Under the pieces are notes generated by a model. The model was not told the origin of the DNA, ran no database searches, and saw nothing but the letters and a program-made list of their open reading frames with translations. From Cellulomonas taurus (GTDB lineage Bacteria; Actinomycetota; Actinomycetes; Actinomycetales; Cellulomonadaceae), in the NCBI RefSeq assembly GCF_012931845.1, contig NZ_CP051884.1, positions 1,488,001 to 1,552,000 on the forward strand: DNA of 64,000 nt. Reading direction: 5' to 3'. Position 1 is the stretch's first letter. Each line of letters starts with the position of its first letter. Of this stretch, positions 42,346 through 50,845 are shown piece by piece. The translations under genes were made by a program, and so were the position numbers.

Positions 42346-45045
42346 GTGACTGCTGCGACGCGACCGCGACTCCTGCTGGTGGACGGCCACTCGATGGCCT
42401 ACCGCGCCTACTTCGCCCTCCCGGTGGACAACTTCGCCACCGTGACCGGGCAGCCCACCAACGCGGTGTTCGGCTTCGCGTCCATGCTGGCCAACCTGCT
42501 CCGGGACGAGGAGCCCACCCACGTCGCAGTGGCCTTCGACCTCGGCCGGGTCACCTTCCGCACCGAGCGCTACCCCGAGTACAAGGCGACCCGGGACGCC
42601 TCGCCGGAGCCGTTCCGCGGCCAGGTCGACGTGATCCGGCAGCTGCTCGGCACGATGAACGTCCCGGTGCTGACCAAGGCCGACTACGAGGCCGACGACA
42701 TCCTCGCGACGCTCGCCCGTCAGGGGTCGGCGGCCGGGATGGACGTGCTGGTCTGCACCGGCGACCGGGACGCCCTGCAGATGGTCAACGACCAGGTCAC
42801 GGTCCTGTACCCGGTCCGGGGGGTCTCCGAGCTGGCCCGGATGACCCCGGCGGCGGTGCAGGAGAAGTACGGCGTCCCGCCGCACCGGTACCCGGACATC
42901 GCGGCGCTGGTGGGGGAGTCGTCGGACAACCTGCCCGGCGTCCCCGGCGTCGGCCCGAAGACCGCCGCGAAGTGGATCACCGCCTACGACGGCCTGGACG
43001 GCGTGGTCGCGCACGCCGGTGACATCACGGGCAAGGCGGGCGAGTCGTTGCGCACCCACCTGGATCAGGTGGTGCTGAACCGCGAGCTGAACCGGTTGGT
43101 CGACGACCTCGAGCTCCCGCTCGGCCCGGACGACCTGATCCGCCGCCCGTGGGACCGCCCCGCCGTGCTGGAGCTGCTGGAGGAGCTGGAGTTCCGCGGC
43201 CAGCTCCGGGAACGGCTGCTGGCGGTGGCACCCGGCGACGACGGCGGCCCGGACGGCCCGGTGGACGAGCCGCTGACCGCCGTCGGACCCGAGCTGGTCA
43301 CCCCCGCCGCCGGTGGACTCGGGTCGTGGCTGTCGGCACACGCGGGCCAGCGCTTCGGCGTCGACGTCCAGGGCTCGCACGCCCCCTCCGGCGGTGACGC
43401 CTGGGGGATCGCCCTCGCCGCCGGTGGTCAGGCCGTCGCCTATGACCTGCTCCGGATCGACCCGGCGGACGAGCAGGCCCTGGCCGCGTGGCTGGCCGAC
43501 GCCGACGCCGCCAAGGTGGTGCACGCGGCCAAGGAGGCCTGGCACGCGCTGACCGGCCGCGGGCTGTCACTGGCCGGGGTGGTCTTCGACACCGAGCTGG
43601 GCGCCTACCTGTGTCAGCCGGAGCGGCGCGGCTACGACCTCGCCGACCTGGCGCTGGCCTACCTGCACCGGGAGCTGACCCCGCCGGAGTCGGACCAGCC
43701 GCAGGGTGCGCTCGACCTCGGGCTGGACGGCGACGACGAGCAGCTGCGCGCGGCGATCCGTGCCGCGGCGGTGCTGGACCTGGCCGACGTGCTGGCCCAG
43801 CAGCTCGACGACCGGGGCGCGAGCCACCTGCTCACCGATGTCGAGCTGCCGCTGGAGGGCGTGCTCGCCGGGATGGAGCACATCGGCATCGCGGTCGACA
43901 CCGACTACCTGGCCGAGCTGGAGCAGCAGTACGACGCCACCGTCCAGCGCGCGGCGGCGGAGGCGTACGCCGCGATCGGTCGGGAGGTGAACCTCGGCTC
44001 GCCGAAGCAGCTGCAGGAGGTGCTCTTCGACCAGCTGGACATGCCGAAGACCAAGAAGACCAAGACCGGGTACACCACGGACGCGTCGGCGCTGGCGGAC
44101 CTGTTCACCAAGACCCAGCACTCGTTCCTGGCCGCGCTGCTCGCCCACCGGGACGCGATCAAGCTCCGGCAGACCGTCGAGGGCCTGCTCCGGTCGGTCG
44201 CCCCGGACGGCCGGATCCACACCACCTTCCAGCAGACCATCGCCGCCACCGGCCGGCTGTCCTCCACCGACCCGAACCTGCAGAACATCCCGATCCGCAC
44301 CGAGGCCGGACGGCAGATCCGCCGGGCGTTCGTCGTCGGCGACGGCTACGAGACGCTGCTGACCGCCGACTACTCGCAGATCGAGATGCGGATCATGGCC
44401 CACCTGTCCCGGGACGAGGGCCTGATCGAGGCGTTCCGTGGCGGCGAGGACCTGCACAGCTACGTCGGCTCCCGGGTGTTCAACGTGCCGACCGACCAGG
44501 TGTCCAGTGCGCAGCGGTCGAAGATCAAGGCGATGAGCTACGGCCTGGCCTACGGGCTGTCGTCCTTCGGGCTGTCCCAGCAGCTGACGATCCCGGTCGG
44601 CGAGGCGGCCGCGCTGATGGAGGACTACTTCCACCGGTTCGGCGGGGTCCGCGACTACCTCGGCACCGTGGCCCAGGAGGCGCGCGGGGTGGGCTACACC
44701 GCGACGATCCTCGGCCGGCGCCGCTACCTGCCCGACCTGACCAGCGACAACCGGATCCGACGCGAGTCCGCGGAGCGGATGGCCCTGAACGCCCCGATCC
44801 AGGGCTCGGCGGCCGACATCATCAAGCTGGCGATGCTCGGCGTGCAGCGGGAACTCGTCGCCCAGCAGCTGAAGAGCCGGATGCTGCTCCAGGTGCACGA
44901 CGAGCTGGTCCTGGAGGTGGCCCCCGGCGAGCGTGACGCCGTCGAGGCGCTGCTCCGCGAGCAGATGGCCTCCGCCTACCCGCTGGACGTCCCGCTCGAC
45001 GTCTCGGTCGGACAGGGGCACTCCTGGCACGAAGCGGGCCACTGA
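42346..45045 (+). CDS. polA: DNA polymerase I
   Basis: The 899-residue protein has a 5' nuclease domain (LLLVDGHSMAYRAYFALPVD, YKATRDASPEPFRGQ, GDRDALQMV and VGESSDNLPGVPGVGPKTAA), a degenerate 3'-5' exonuclease-like domain, and a polymerase domain with motif A TADYSQIEMRIMAHLS, motif B RSKIKAMSYGLAYGLS and motif C LLQVHDELVLEV. The exonuclease domain reads VDVQG where proofreading enzymes have DxE, so proofreading is probably absent, as in mycobacterial and Thermus Pol I. It functions in repair and Okazaki fragment processing. The GTG at 42346 is chosen from the -10 box; an in-frame start further upstream runs into the thioesterase gene. Confidence 0.97.
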   Translation: MTAATRPRLLLVDGHSMAYRAYFALPVDNFATVTGQPTNAVFGFASMLANLLRDEEPTHVAVAFDLGRVTFRTERYPEYKATRDASPEPFRGQVDVIRQLLGTMNVPVLTKADYEADDILATLARQGSAAGMDVLVCTGDRDALQMVNDQVTVLYPVRGVSELARMTPAAVQEKYGVPPHRYPDIAALVGESSDNLPGVPGVGPKTAAKWITAYDGLDGVVAHAGDITGKAGESLRTHLDQVVLNRELNRLVDDLELPLGPDDLIRRPWDRPAVLELLEELEFRGQLRERLLAVAPGDDGGPDGPVDEPLTAVGPELVTPAAGGLGSWLSAHAGQRFGVDVQGSHAPSGGDAWGIALAAGGQAVAYDLLRIDPADEQALAAWLADADAAKVVHAAKEAWHALTGRGLSLAGVVFDTELGAYLCQPERRGYDLADLALAYLHRELTPPESDQPQGALDLGLDGDDEQLRAAIRAAAVLDLADVLAQQLDDRGASHLLTDVELPLEGVLAGMEHIGIAVDTDYLAELEQQYDATVQRAAAEAYAAIGREVNLGSPKQLQEVLFDQLDMPKTKKTKTGYTTDASALADLFTKTQHSFLAALLAHRDAIKLRQTVEGLLRSVAPDGRIHTTFQQTIAATGRLSSTDPNLQNIPIRTEAGRQIRRAFVVGDGYETLLTADYSQIEMRIMAHLSRDEGLIEAFRGGEDLHSYVGSRVFNVPTDQVSSAQRSKIKAMSYGLAYGLSSFGLSQQLTIPVGEAAALMEDYFHRFGGVRDYLGTVAQEARGVGYTATILGRRRYLPDLTSDNRIRRESAERMALNAPIQGSAADIIKLAMLGVQRELVAQQLKSRMLLQVHDELVLEVAPGERDAVEALLREQMASAYPLDVPLDVSVGQGHSWHEAGH

Positions 45046-45124
45046 CCGCCAGGCCCCCCGCTCCGCCGACTGCCGGCGCGTTTCCCGAGGGAGTGACTCG
45101 ACCAGCACTGGGCGAGCGCCGGGG

Positions 45125-45928
45125 TCAGGGCTTGTGCGCCACCAGGATCGCGGTGCCGGGGATGTGCTCGCCGCGGAGCCGGCTCCAGCCGCCCCACGTG
45201 CGGTCGTGCCCGTCGGGCCACTCCGGCTCCACCAGGCGGTCCAGCACGAAGCCCGCGCCGACCAGCTCCGCGATGTGGTCGCCGAGCGTCCGGTGGTACT
45301 CGGCGTACAGCACCCGCCCGGCCGCGTCGGTCTCCACGTACGGTCGCCGGTCGAAGTAGGACCGGTCGGCGGTCAGCCCGCGCTCGGAGGGGTCGTCCGG
45401 GAACGCCCACCGGATCGGGTGCGTCACCGAGCACACCCACCGACCCCCGGACCGCAGCACCCGGAACGCCTCGGCGTGCACCCGCTCCGCGTCCGGCACG
45501 AACGGGATCGCGCCGTAGGCGGTGAACACCGTGTCGAAGCTGGCGTCCGGGAACGGCAGTGCTCGGGCATCGGCCTGCACCAGCGGGAACCCGCCGCCGA
45601 TCCGCGCGGCGGCCGCCATCATCGACCCGGACACGTCGGTGGCCACCACCTCGGCGCCCTGACCGGCCAGCCAGCGTGCGCACTGCGCCGCCCCCGACCC
45701 GACCTCCAGCACCCGTCGACCGCGGACGTCGCCGAGCAGCCGGGCGTCCACCTCGCGCAGTCCCTCCGGGCACCAGCAGAAGTCGTCGTCGCCCAGGAAC
45801 TCGCCGTGCTCGTCCAGGTACTCGGCGGCGTTCGCGTCCCACCACAGCCGCCCGGCCCCGGTCGCCGCGGCATCGGCCACCTCGCGGTACCCGGCGTCGG
45901 CCATCGGACCCGGCTGGTCTGCAGTCAT
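45125..45928 (-). CDS. Class I SAM-dependent methyltransferase
   Basis: The 267-residue protein has the Rossmann methyltransferase motifs RRVLEVGSGAAQCARWL (motif I), EVVATDVSGSMMAAA, VQADARALPFPDASFDTVF (motif III/post I) and HAEAFRVLRSGGRWVCSVTH. The order and spacing match UbiE/SmtA-like small-molecule methyltransferases, and the long insert WAFPDDPSERGLTADRSYF is typical of an actinobacterial subfamily. The substrate is unknown. The ATG at 45928 lies 6 bases after TACCGT (45935-45940, minus), suggesting a leaderless mRNA. It converges on polA. Confidence 0.9.
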   Translation of the reverse strand: MTADQPGPMADAGYREVADAAATGAGRLWWDANAAEYLDEHGEFLGDDDFCWCPEGLREVDARLLGDVRGRRVLEVGSGAAQCARWLAGQGAEVVATDVSGSMMAAAARIGGGFPLVQADARALPFPDASFDTVFTAYGAIPFVPDAERVHAEAFRVLRSGGRWVCSVTHPIRWAFPDDPSERGLTADRSYFDRRPYVETDAAGRVLYAEYHRTLGDHIAELVGAGFVLDRLVEPEWPDGHDRTWGGWSRLRGEHIPGTAILVAHKP

Positions 45929-46060
45929 GCCCCGACGGTAGACGACCTCGCTGCGTCGCCCCGGGGCCGTGAGACCCCGGCGCGCCCTCGACGCACTGGC
46001 CTTGACCACGCCGAACACGCCGCGGGACCTCCGACTCATCGTGGCGGCCCCGGACCCGGA

Positions 46061-46066
46061 TAGCCT
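46061..46066 (+). promoter_or_regulatory. Predicted -10 box of pfkA (TAGCCT)
   Basis: TAGCCT would start transcription near 46073, giving a leader of about 55 bases that ends with GAAGGAGC before the pfkA GTG. Unlike many neighbours this gene therefore appears to have a conventional leader. Confidence 0.5.
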
Positions 46067-46127
46067 GGTCACACCCGCGCGCCGCAGCCCGGGCCATCCC
46101 CCCACCGACCATGAAGGAGCTTTCAGC

Positions 46128-47153
46128 GTGCGAGTCGGACTGCTCACCGGAGGCGGCGACGTCCCGGGCCTCAACGCCGCGATCCGAGCCGTGGTGAAGC
46201 GTGGGGAGGGGGAGTACGGCCACTCGATCATCGGGTTCCGCAACGGATGGCGCGGTGTGGTCGACGGCGACATCATCCCGCTCACCCGCAGCCACATCCG
46301 CAACGTGCTGCCGGTCGGCGGCACCCTGCTCGGCACCGCGCGGTTCCACCCGCACTCGGCGGACGGCGGCATCGACGCCGTGATGTCCACCCTGGAGGCC
46401 GAGCGGATCGAGGCGCTGATCTGCATCGGCGGCGACGGCACCCTGCACGCGGCCTCCAAGGTCGCCGAGGCCGGGGTCAAGATCGTCGCGATCCCCAAGA
46501 CCATCGACAACGACGTCTGGGGCACCGACCGCTCGATCGGCTTCGACACCGCGGTGGAGATCGCCACCGAGGCGCTGGACCGGGTGCACACCACCGCCGA
46601 GTCGCACAACCGCGTGATGATCGTCGAGGTGATGGGCCGTTCCGCGGGGTGGATCGCCGTCACCGCGGGCATCGCCGGTGGCGCCGAGCTGGTGCTGGCA
46701 CCGGAGGAGCCCTTCGACATCGAGAAGGTCGTCAAGTTCCTCAAGCACCGGCACCGTGCGCACGCGAACTTCTCCATCGTGGTGGTCGCGGAGGGCGCGA
46801 TCCCGGCCGAGGGCACCGCGATGAGCTACGACGCGCCGGTGGGCAAGTTCGGGGAGATCGTCGCCGGCGCCATCGGCGACCGGGTCAAGCAGGAGATCGA
46901 GCAGCGCACCGGCTTCGACACCCGGGTGACCGTGCTGGGCCACGTGCAGCGCGGCGGTTCGCCGGTGCCGGCCGACCGGATCCTGGGCAGCCGGTTCGGT
47001 GTCGCCGCGATCGACGCGATCAGCCGGGGCGAGACCAACGTGATGACCGCGCTGCACGGCGAGGACATCGCGCTGGTGCCGTTGTCGGAGATCGCGGGCA
47101 AGGTCAAGCACGTCCCGCGGGATCTGCTGGACGTGGCGCGCGCGCTGGCCTGA
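46128..47153 (+). CDS. pfkA: ATP-dependent 6-phosphofructokinase, actinobacterial type
   Basis: The 341-residue enzyme phosphorylates fructose 6-phosphate in glycolysis. LLTGGGDVPGLNAAIRAVV is the N-terminal phosphate loop, GGDGTLHAAS carries D103 and G104, and IPKTIDNDVWGTD carries K124 and the catalytic D127. The family rule is that Gly104 with Lys124 indicates the ATP-dependent actinobacterial form, whereas Asp104 with Lys124 indicates the pyrophosphate-dependent form. RGGSPVPADRILGSR is the effector/substrate segment. The GTG start has a GAAGGAG ribosome site 8 bases upstream. Confidence 0.95.
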   Translation: MRVGLLTGGGDVPGLNAAIRAVVKRGEGEYGHSIIGFRNGWRGVVDGDIIPLTRSHIRNVLPVGGTLLGTARFHPHSADGGIDAVMSTLEAERIEALICIGGDGTLHAASKVAEAGVKIVAIPKTIDNDVWGTDRSIGFDTAVEIATEALDRVHTTAESHNRVMIVEVMGRSAGWIAVTAGIAGGAELVLAPEEPFDIEKVVKFLKHRHRAHANFSIVVVAEGAIPAEGTAMSYDAPVGKFGEIVAGAIGDRVKQEIEQRTGFDTRVTVLGHVQRGGSPVPADRILGSRFGVAAIDAISRGETNVMTALHGEDIALVPLSEIAGKVKHVPRDLLDVARALA

Positions 47154-47162
47154 GTGTCGGCT

Positions 47163-47192
47163 TTGACCCACTGTCACAACCGTCGGTAGGAT
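47163..47192 (+). promoter_or_regulatory. rpsA promoter (TTGACC-18-TAGGAT)
   Basis: This is the best housekeeping promoter in the window: TTGACC (47163-47168), an 18-base spacer and TAGGAT (47187-47192). Transcription from about 47199 leaves a leader of about 143 bases, which is long enough to hold the binding site used when S1 represses its own translation. That regulation is inference. Confidence 0.75.
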
Positions 47193-47341
47193 GGTCGGCG
47201 GTGTCGCGTGCCCGCGCGGGTCAATCCGTGCGACGGCGATCACCAGCACCATCCAGTACGAACCCGGACCACCGCCACCCGGCGGAGCGGCCCGATCCCT
47301 GTCCGCACAACGTCTCTGTCCGCATCGGAGCCCACCCCTAC

Positions 47342-48844
47342 ATGAGCATCTCCACCCCCGCCAAGTCCGGCACCCCCCAGGTCGCGATCAACGACATCGG
47401 TTCCGCCGAGGACTTCCTCGCCGCTGTCGACGCGACCATCAAGTACTTCAACGATGGCGACATCGTCGAGGGCACCATCGTCAAGGTCGACCGCGACGAG
47501 GTCCTGCTGGACATCGGCTACAAGACCGAGGGCGTCATCCCGTCCCGGGAACTCTCGATCAAGCACGACGTGGACCCCGGTGAGGTCGTCCAGGTCGGCG
47601 ACGCGGTCGAGGCCCTGGTCCTCCAGAAGGAGGACAAGGAAGGTCGTCTGATCCTGTCCAAGAAGCGCGCACAGTACGAGCGCGCCTGGGGCACGATCGA
47701 GAAGATCAAGGAGGAGGACGGCGTCGTCACCGGCACCGTCATCGAGGTCGTCAAGGGTGGCCTCATCCTCGACATCGGCCTGCGCGGCTTCCTGCCCGCC
47801 TCGCTGGTGGAGATGCGTCGTGTCCGCGACCTCGCGCCGTACGTCGGCAAGGAGATCGAGGCCAAGATCATCGAGCTGGACAAGAACCGCAACAACGTGG
47901 TCCTGTCCCGCCGTGCCTGGCTTGAGCAGACCCAGTCCGAGGTCCGCTCCACCTTCCTGCAGACCCTGCAGAAGGGCCAGGTCCGTCCCGGTGTCGTGTC
48001 CTCCATCGTCAACTTCGGTGCCTTCGTGGACCTGGGTGGCGTCGACGGTCTGGTGCACGTCTCCGAGCTGTCCTGGAAGCACATCGACCACCCGTCCGAG
48101 GTCGTCGAGGTCGGCCAGGAGGTCACGGTCGAGGTCCTGGACGTCGACTTCGACCGCGAGCGGGTCTCGCTGTCGCTGAAGGCGACCCAGGAGGACCCGT
48201 GGCAGGCCTTCGCCCGGACCCACGCCATCGGCCAGGTCGTCCCGGGTAAGGTCACCAAGCTCGTTCCGTTCGGTGCGTTCGTGCGCGTCGAGGACGGCAT
48301 CGAGGGTCTGGTGCACATCTCCGAGCTGGCCGTCCGCCACGTGGAGGTCCCGGAGCAGGTCGTGCAGGTCGGCGACGACGTCTTCGTCAAGGTCATCGAC
48401 ATCGACCTGGACCGCCGTCGGATCTCGCTGTCGCTGAAGCAGGCGAACGAGGGCTTCGACCCGACCTCCGAGGACTTCGACCCGGCCCTGTACGGCATGG
48501 CGGCGGAGTACGACGAGGAGGGGAACTACAAGTACCCCGAGGGCTTCGACCCGACCACCAACGAGTGGCTCGAGGGCTTCGACGCTCAGCGTGAGGCCTG
48601 GGAGGGCCAGTACGCCGAGGCGCACGCCCGGTGGGAGGCGCACCGCAAGCAGGTGCTGGACGCGACCAAGGCTGACGCCGAGGCCGCCGCGGGTGAGGTG
48701 GCAGGCTCCTCGTCGAGCTCGTCCTCCTCGACCCCGTCCTCCAGCAGCAGCTCCTACTCCTCGGCTCCGGCCCAGGAGGCCACCGGCACCCTCGCCTCGG
48801 ACGAGGCGCTGGCTGCTCTGCGGGAGAAGCTGACCGGTAACTGA
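47342..48844 (+). CDS. rpsA: 30S ribosomal protein S1
   Basis: The 500-residue protein has four S1 RNA-binding domains at about residues 40-110, 127-190, 213-281 and 300-367. GDIVEGTIVKVDRDEVLLDI starts the first, and FGAFVDLGGVDGLVHVSELS and FGAFVRVEDGIEGLVHISEL belong to the third and fourth. Four domains is the actinobacterial number, against six in E. coli. The C-terminal extension contains acidic GFDPT repeats, then a helical segment, then a serine-rich stretch (SSSSSSSSTPSSSSSSYSS) before the final helix. It recruits mRNA to the 30S subunit. A strong terminator follows. Confidence 0.97.
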   Translation: MSISTPAKSGTPQVAINDIGSAEDFLAAVDATIKYFNDGDIVEGTIVKVDRDEVLLDIGYKTEGVIPSRELSIKHDVDPGEVVQVGDAVEALVLQKEDKEGRLILSKKRAQYERAWGTIEKIKEEDGVVTGTVIEVVKGGLILDIGLRGFLPASLVEMRRVRDLAPYVGKEIEAKIIELDKNRNNVVLSRRAWLEQTQSEVRSTFLQTLQKGQVRPGVVSSIVNFGAFVDLGGVDGLVHVSELSWKHIDHPSEVVEVGQEVTVEVLDVDFDRERVSLSLKATQEDPWQAFARTHAIGQVVPGKVTKLVPFGAFVRVEDGIEGLVHISELAVRHVEVPEQVVQVGDDVFVKVIDIDLDRRRISLSLKQANEGFDPTSEDFDPALYGMAAEYDEEGNYKYPEGFDPTTNEWLEGFDAQREAWEGQYAEAHARWEAHRKQVLDATKADAEAAAGEVAGSSSSSSSSTPSSSSSSYSSAPAQEATGTLASDEALAALREKLTGN

Positions 48845-48863
48845 TTCCGGTACGCATCACGGT

Positions 48864-48901
48864 CCGAGGGGCCGGTCACCTGCGGGTGGCCGGCCCCTCG
48901 G
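48864..48901 (+). terminator. Terminator after rpsA
   Basis: Two 17-base arms (CCGAGGGGCCGGTCACC and its near complement, one wobble) flank the loop TGCG and are followed by CCTGTCTGT. Confidence 0.85.
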
Positions 48902-48961
48902 CCTGTCTGTACCCCATGAGAAGATCCTGAGCAGCTCGTTCGCCGACCAGGAAGGCCTGTC

Positions 48962-50845
48962 GTGCCACCCCGCTCCACCCCGCGTCGTCCCGCCACCCTG
49001 ACCGGATCGGTGACCCGACGTTCCGCCCTACTGCTCGGTCGCGGCATCGCCTCCCAGCCGGGCACCTACGTGCTGGCGATCGGCACTTCGGCCGCCTTCG
49101 GCGCCTTCACCGTGGCGGTCAGCCGGGTGCTGGGCTGGGCGACGGACACCGTCGTGGTCCCCGCACTGGCCGGAGACGCCGAGGCGCGCGGCCGGATCTG
49201 GCTCGCCGGGGGTGCTCTGGCGCTGGTCGCCCTGTCGTTGGCACTGTCGGTGGCCGGGCGCCGGGTGTTCGCCGGGATCGGCGTCTCGGACCAGCAGGCG
49301 ATGTGGCGGCGCGGTGTGACCCGGCAGTACCTCGCCCTGCCGATGTCCTGGCACCGGCGGCACCCGACCGGGCAGCTGCTGTCCAACGCCTCCTCCGATG
49401 TGGAGGCCGCGACGAACGTGTTCAACCCGCTGCCCTTCGCCCTCGGTGTCGTGGTGATGATCGGCGTCGCCGCGGTGGCGCTGTTCACCACCGACCCGTA
49501 CCTGGCGTTGGCGGCGCTGATCGTGCTGCCGCTGGCCGTGCTGGCGAACGTGTTCTTCCAGCGCAAGATGTCGCCGGCGGTGACCCGGGCGCAGGAGCTG
49601 CGCGCCGAGGTCGCCGACAACGCGCACGAGTCCTTCGAGGCGGCGCTGCTGGTCAAGGCGCTGGGCACCGAGGACCGCGAGGAGCGGCAGTTCGCCGGCC
49701 GCGCCGACCAGCTGCGCGCGGCGAACGTCCGGGTGGGCGTGGTCCGGGCGTACTTCGACCCGGTGATCGACATGCTGCCCAGCCTGGGTTCGCTGCTCGT
49801 CCTGGTGGTCGGCGTGTGGCGGGCGACCACCGGTGCGGTGAACACCGGTGACATCGTCTCCGCCGCCTACCTGCTGACCCTGATGGCGGTGCCGGTGCGG
49901 GCCTTCGGCTGGGTGCTCGGTGACATCCCGCGCGCCCTGGTCGGGCAGGAGCGGCTGGCCCGGGTGGTCGACGCCGAGGGCCAGATGCGGCCCGGCTCCA
50001 CGCCGCTGACCCGGACCGGGGAGGGCGCCGCGCTGCGGATGTCCGGCGTCGGGGTCGAGGTGCCCGGACCCGCCGGTCCGGTGGCGATCCTGCGGGACGT
50101 GCACGTCGACGTGGCCCCCGGCCGGGTGGTCGCGGTGGTCGGCTCCACCGGCGCGGGGAAGACGACGTTGGTGTCGTTGGTGCCCCGGCTCTCCGACCCG
50201 ACCACCGGCCGGATCGAGGTCGACGGCATCGACGTGCGCGACCTGGCGGCGGACGACCTGACCGCCCAGGTGGTGCTGGTCGGGCAGCAGACCTTCGTCT
50301 TCGAGGACACCGTGCGCGGCAACGTCACGCTGGCCGATCCGGGCGACGCCGGGGCGCCGACCGACGACGAGGTGTGGGACGCGCTCCGGCTGGCCCGGGT
50401 GGACGGCGTGGTGCGCGACCTGCCCGGCGGGCTCGACGCGCCGCTGGGCGAGCGCGGGTCCAACCTGTCCGGCGGGCAGCGTCAGCGCCTGGCGATCGCC
50501 CGCGCACTGGTGCGACGACCCCGGCTGTTGATCCTGGACGACGCGACCAGCGCGGTCGATCCGCGGGTGGAGCGGGACATCCTCACCGGCCTGCGGTCGC
50601 ACACCGGCGGTGCCGGGCCGACGGTGCTGCTGGTCGCGTACCGGATGAGCTCGGTGGCCCTCGCCGACGAGGTGCTGCACCTGGAGAACGGCCGGGTGGT
50701 CGATCACGGCACCCACGGTGAACTGCTGGAGCGCGACCCCGGGTACCGGGCGCTCGCGACCGCCTATGAACAGGAGTCGGAGCGACGGGCCGAGGCCCGG
50801 GCGGACGCGCTGGACGACGAGGCGATGGCGGGGGACGAGCGATGA
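48962..50845 (+). CDS. ABC exporter half-transporter, subunit with degenerate catalytic residues
   Basis: The 627-residue type IV exporter subunit has six membrane helices in the first 330 residues, then an ATPase domain. Walker A VVGSTGAGKTT and the signature LSGGQRQRLAIAR (about residue 502) are canonical. Walker B is LLILDDATSAVD, with Asp in place of the catalytic Glu, and the switch motif is VAYRMSS, with Tyr in place of His (about residue 560). This is the non-catalytic half of a heterodimeric exporter whose partner follows with a 4-base overlap. The GTG start lies 60 bases after the rpsA terminator. The cargo is unknown; lipids, peptides and drugs are typical. Confidence 0.92.
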   Translation: MPPRSTPRRPATLTGSVTRRSALLLGRGIASQPGTYVLAIGTSAAFGAFTVAVSRVLGWATDTVVVPALAGDAEARGRIWLAGGALALVALSLALSVAGRRVFAGIGVSDQQAMWRRGVTRQYLALPMSWHRRHPTGQLLSNASSDVEAATNVFNPLPFALGVVVMIGVAAVALFTTDPYLALAALIVLPLAVLANVFFQRKMSPAVTRAQELRAEVADNAHESFEAALLVKALGTEDREERQFAGRADQLRAANVRVGVVRAYFDPVIDMLPSLGSLLVLVVGVWRATTGAVNTGDIVSAAYLLTLMAVPVRAFGWVLGDIPRALVGQERLARVVDAEGQMRPGSTPLTRTGEGAALRMSGVGVEVPGPAGPVAILRDVHVDVAPGRVVAVVGSTGAGKTTLVSLVPRLSDPTTGRIEVDGIDVRDLAADDLTAQVVLVGQQTFVFEDTVRGNVTLADPGDAGAPTDDEVWDALRLARVDGVVRDLPGGLDAPLGERGSNLSGGQRQRLAIARALVRRPRLLILDDATSAVDPRVERDILTGLRSHTGGAGPTVLLVAYRMSSVALADEVLHLENGRVVDHGTHGELLERDPGYRALATAYEQESERRAEARADALDDEAMAGDER

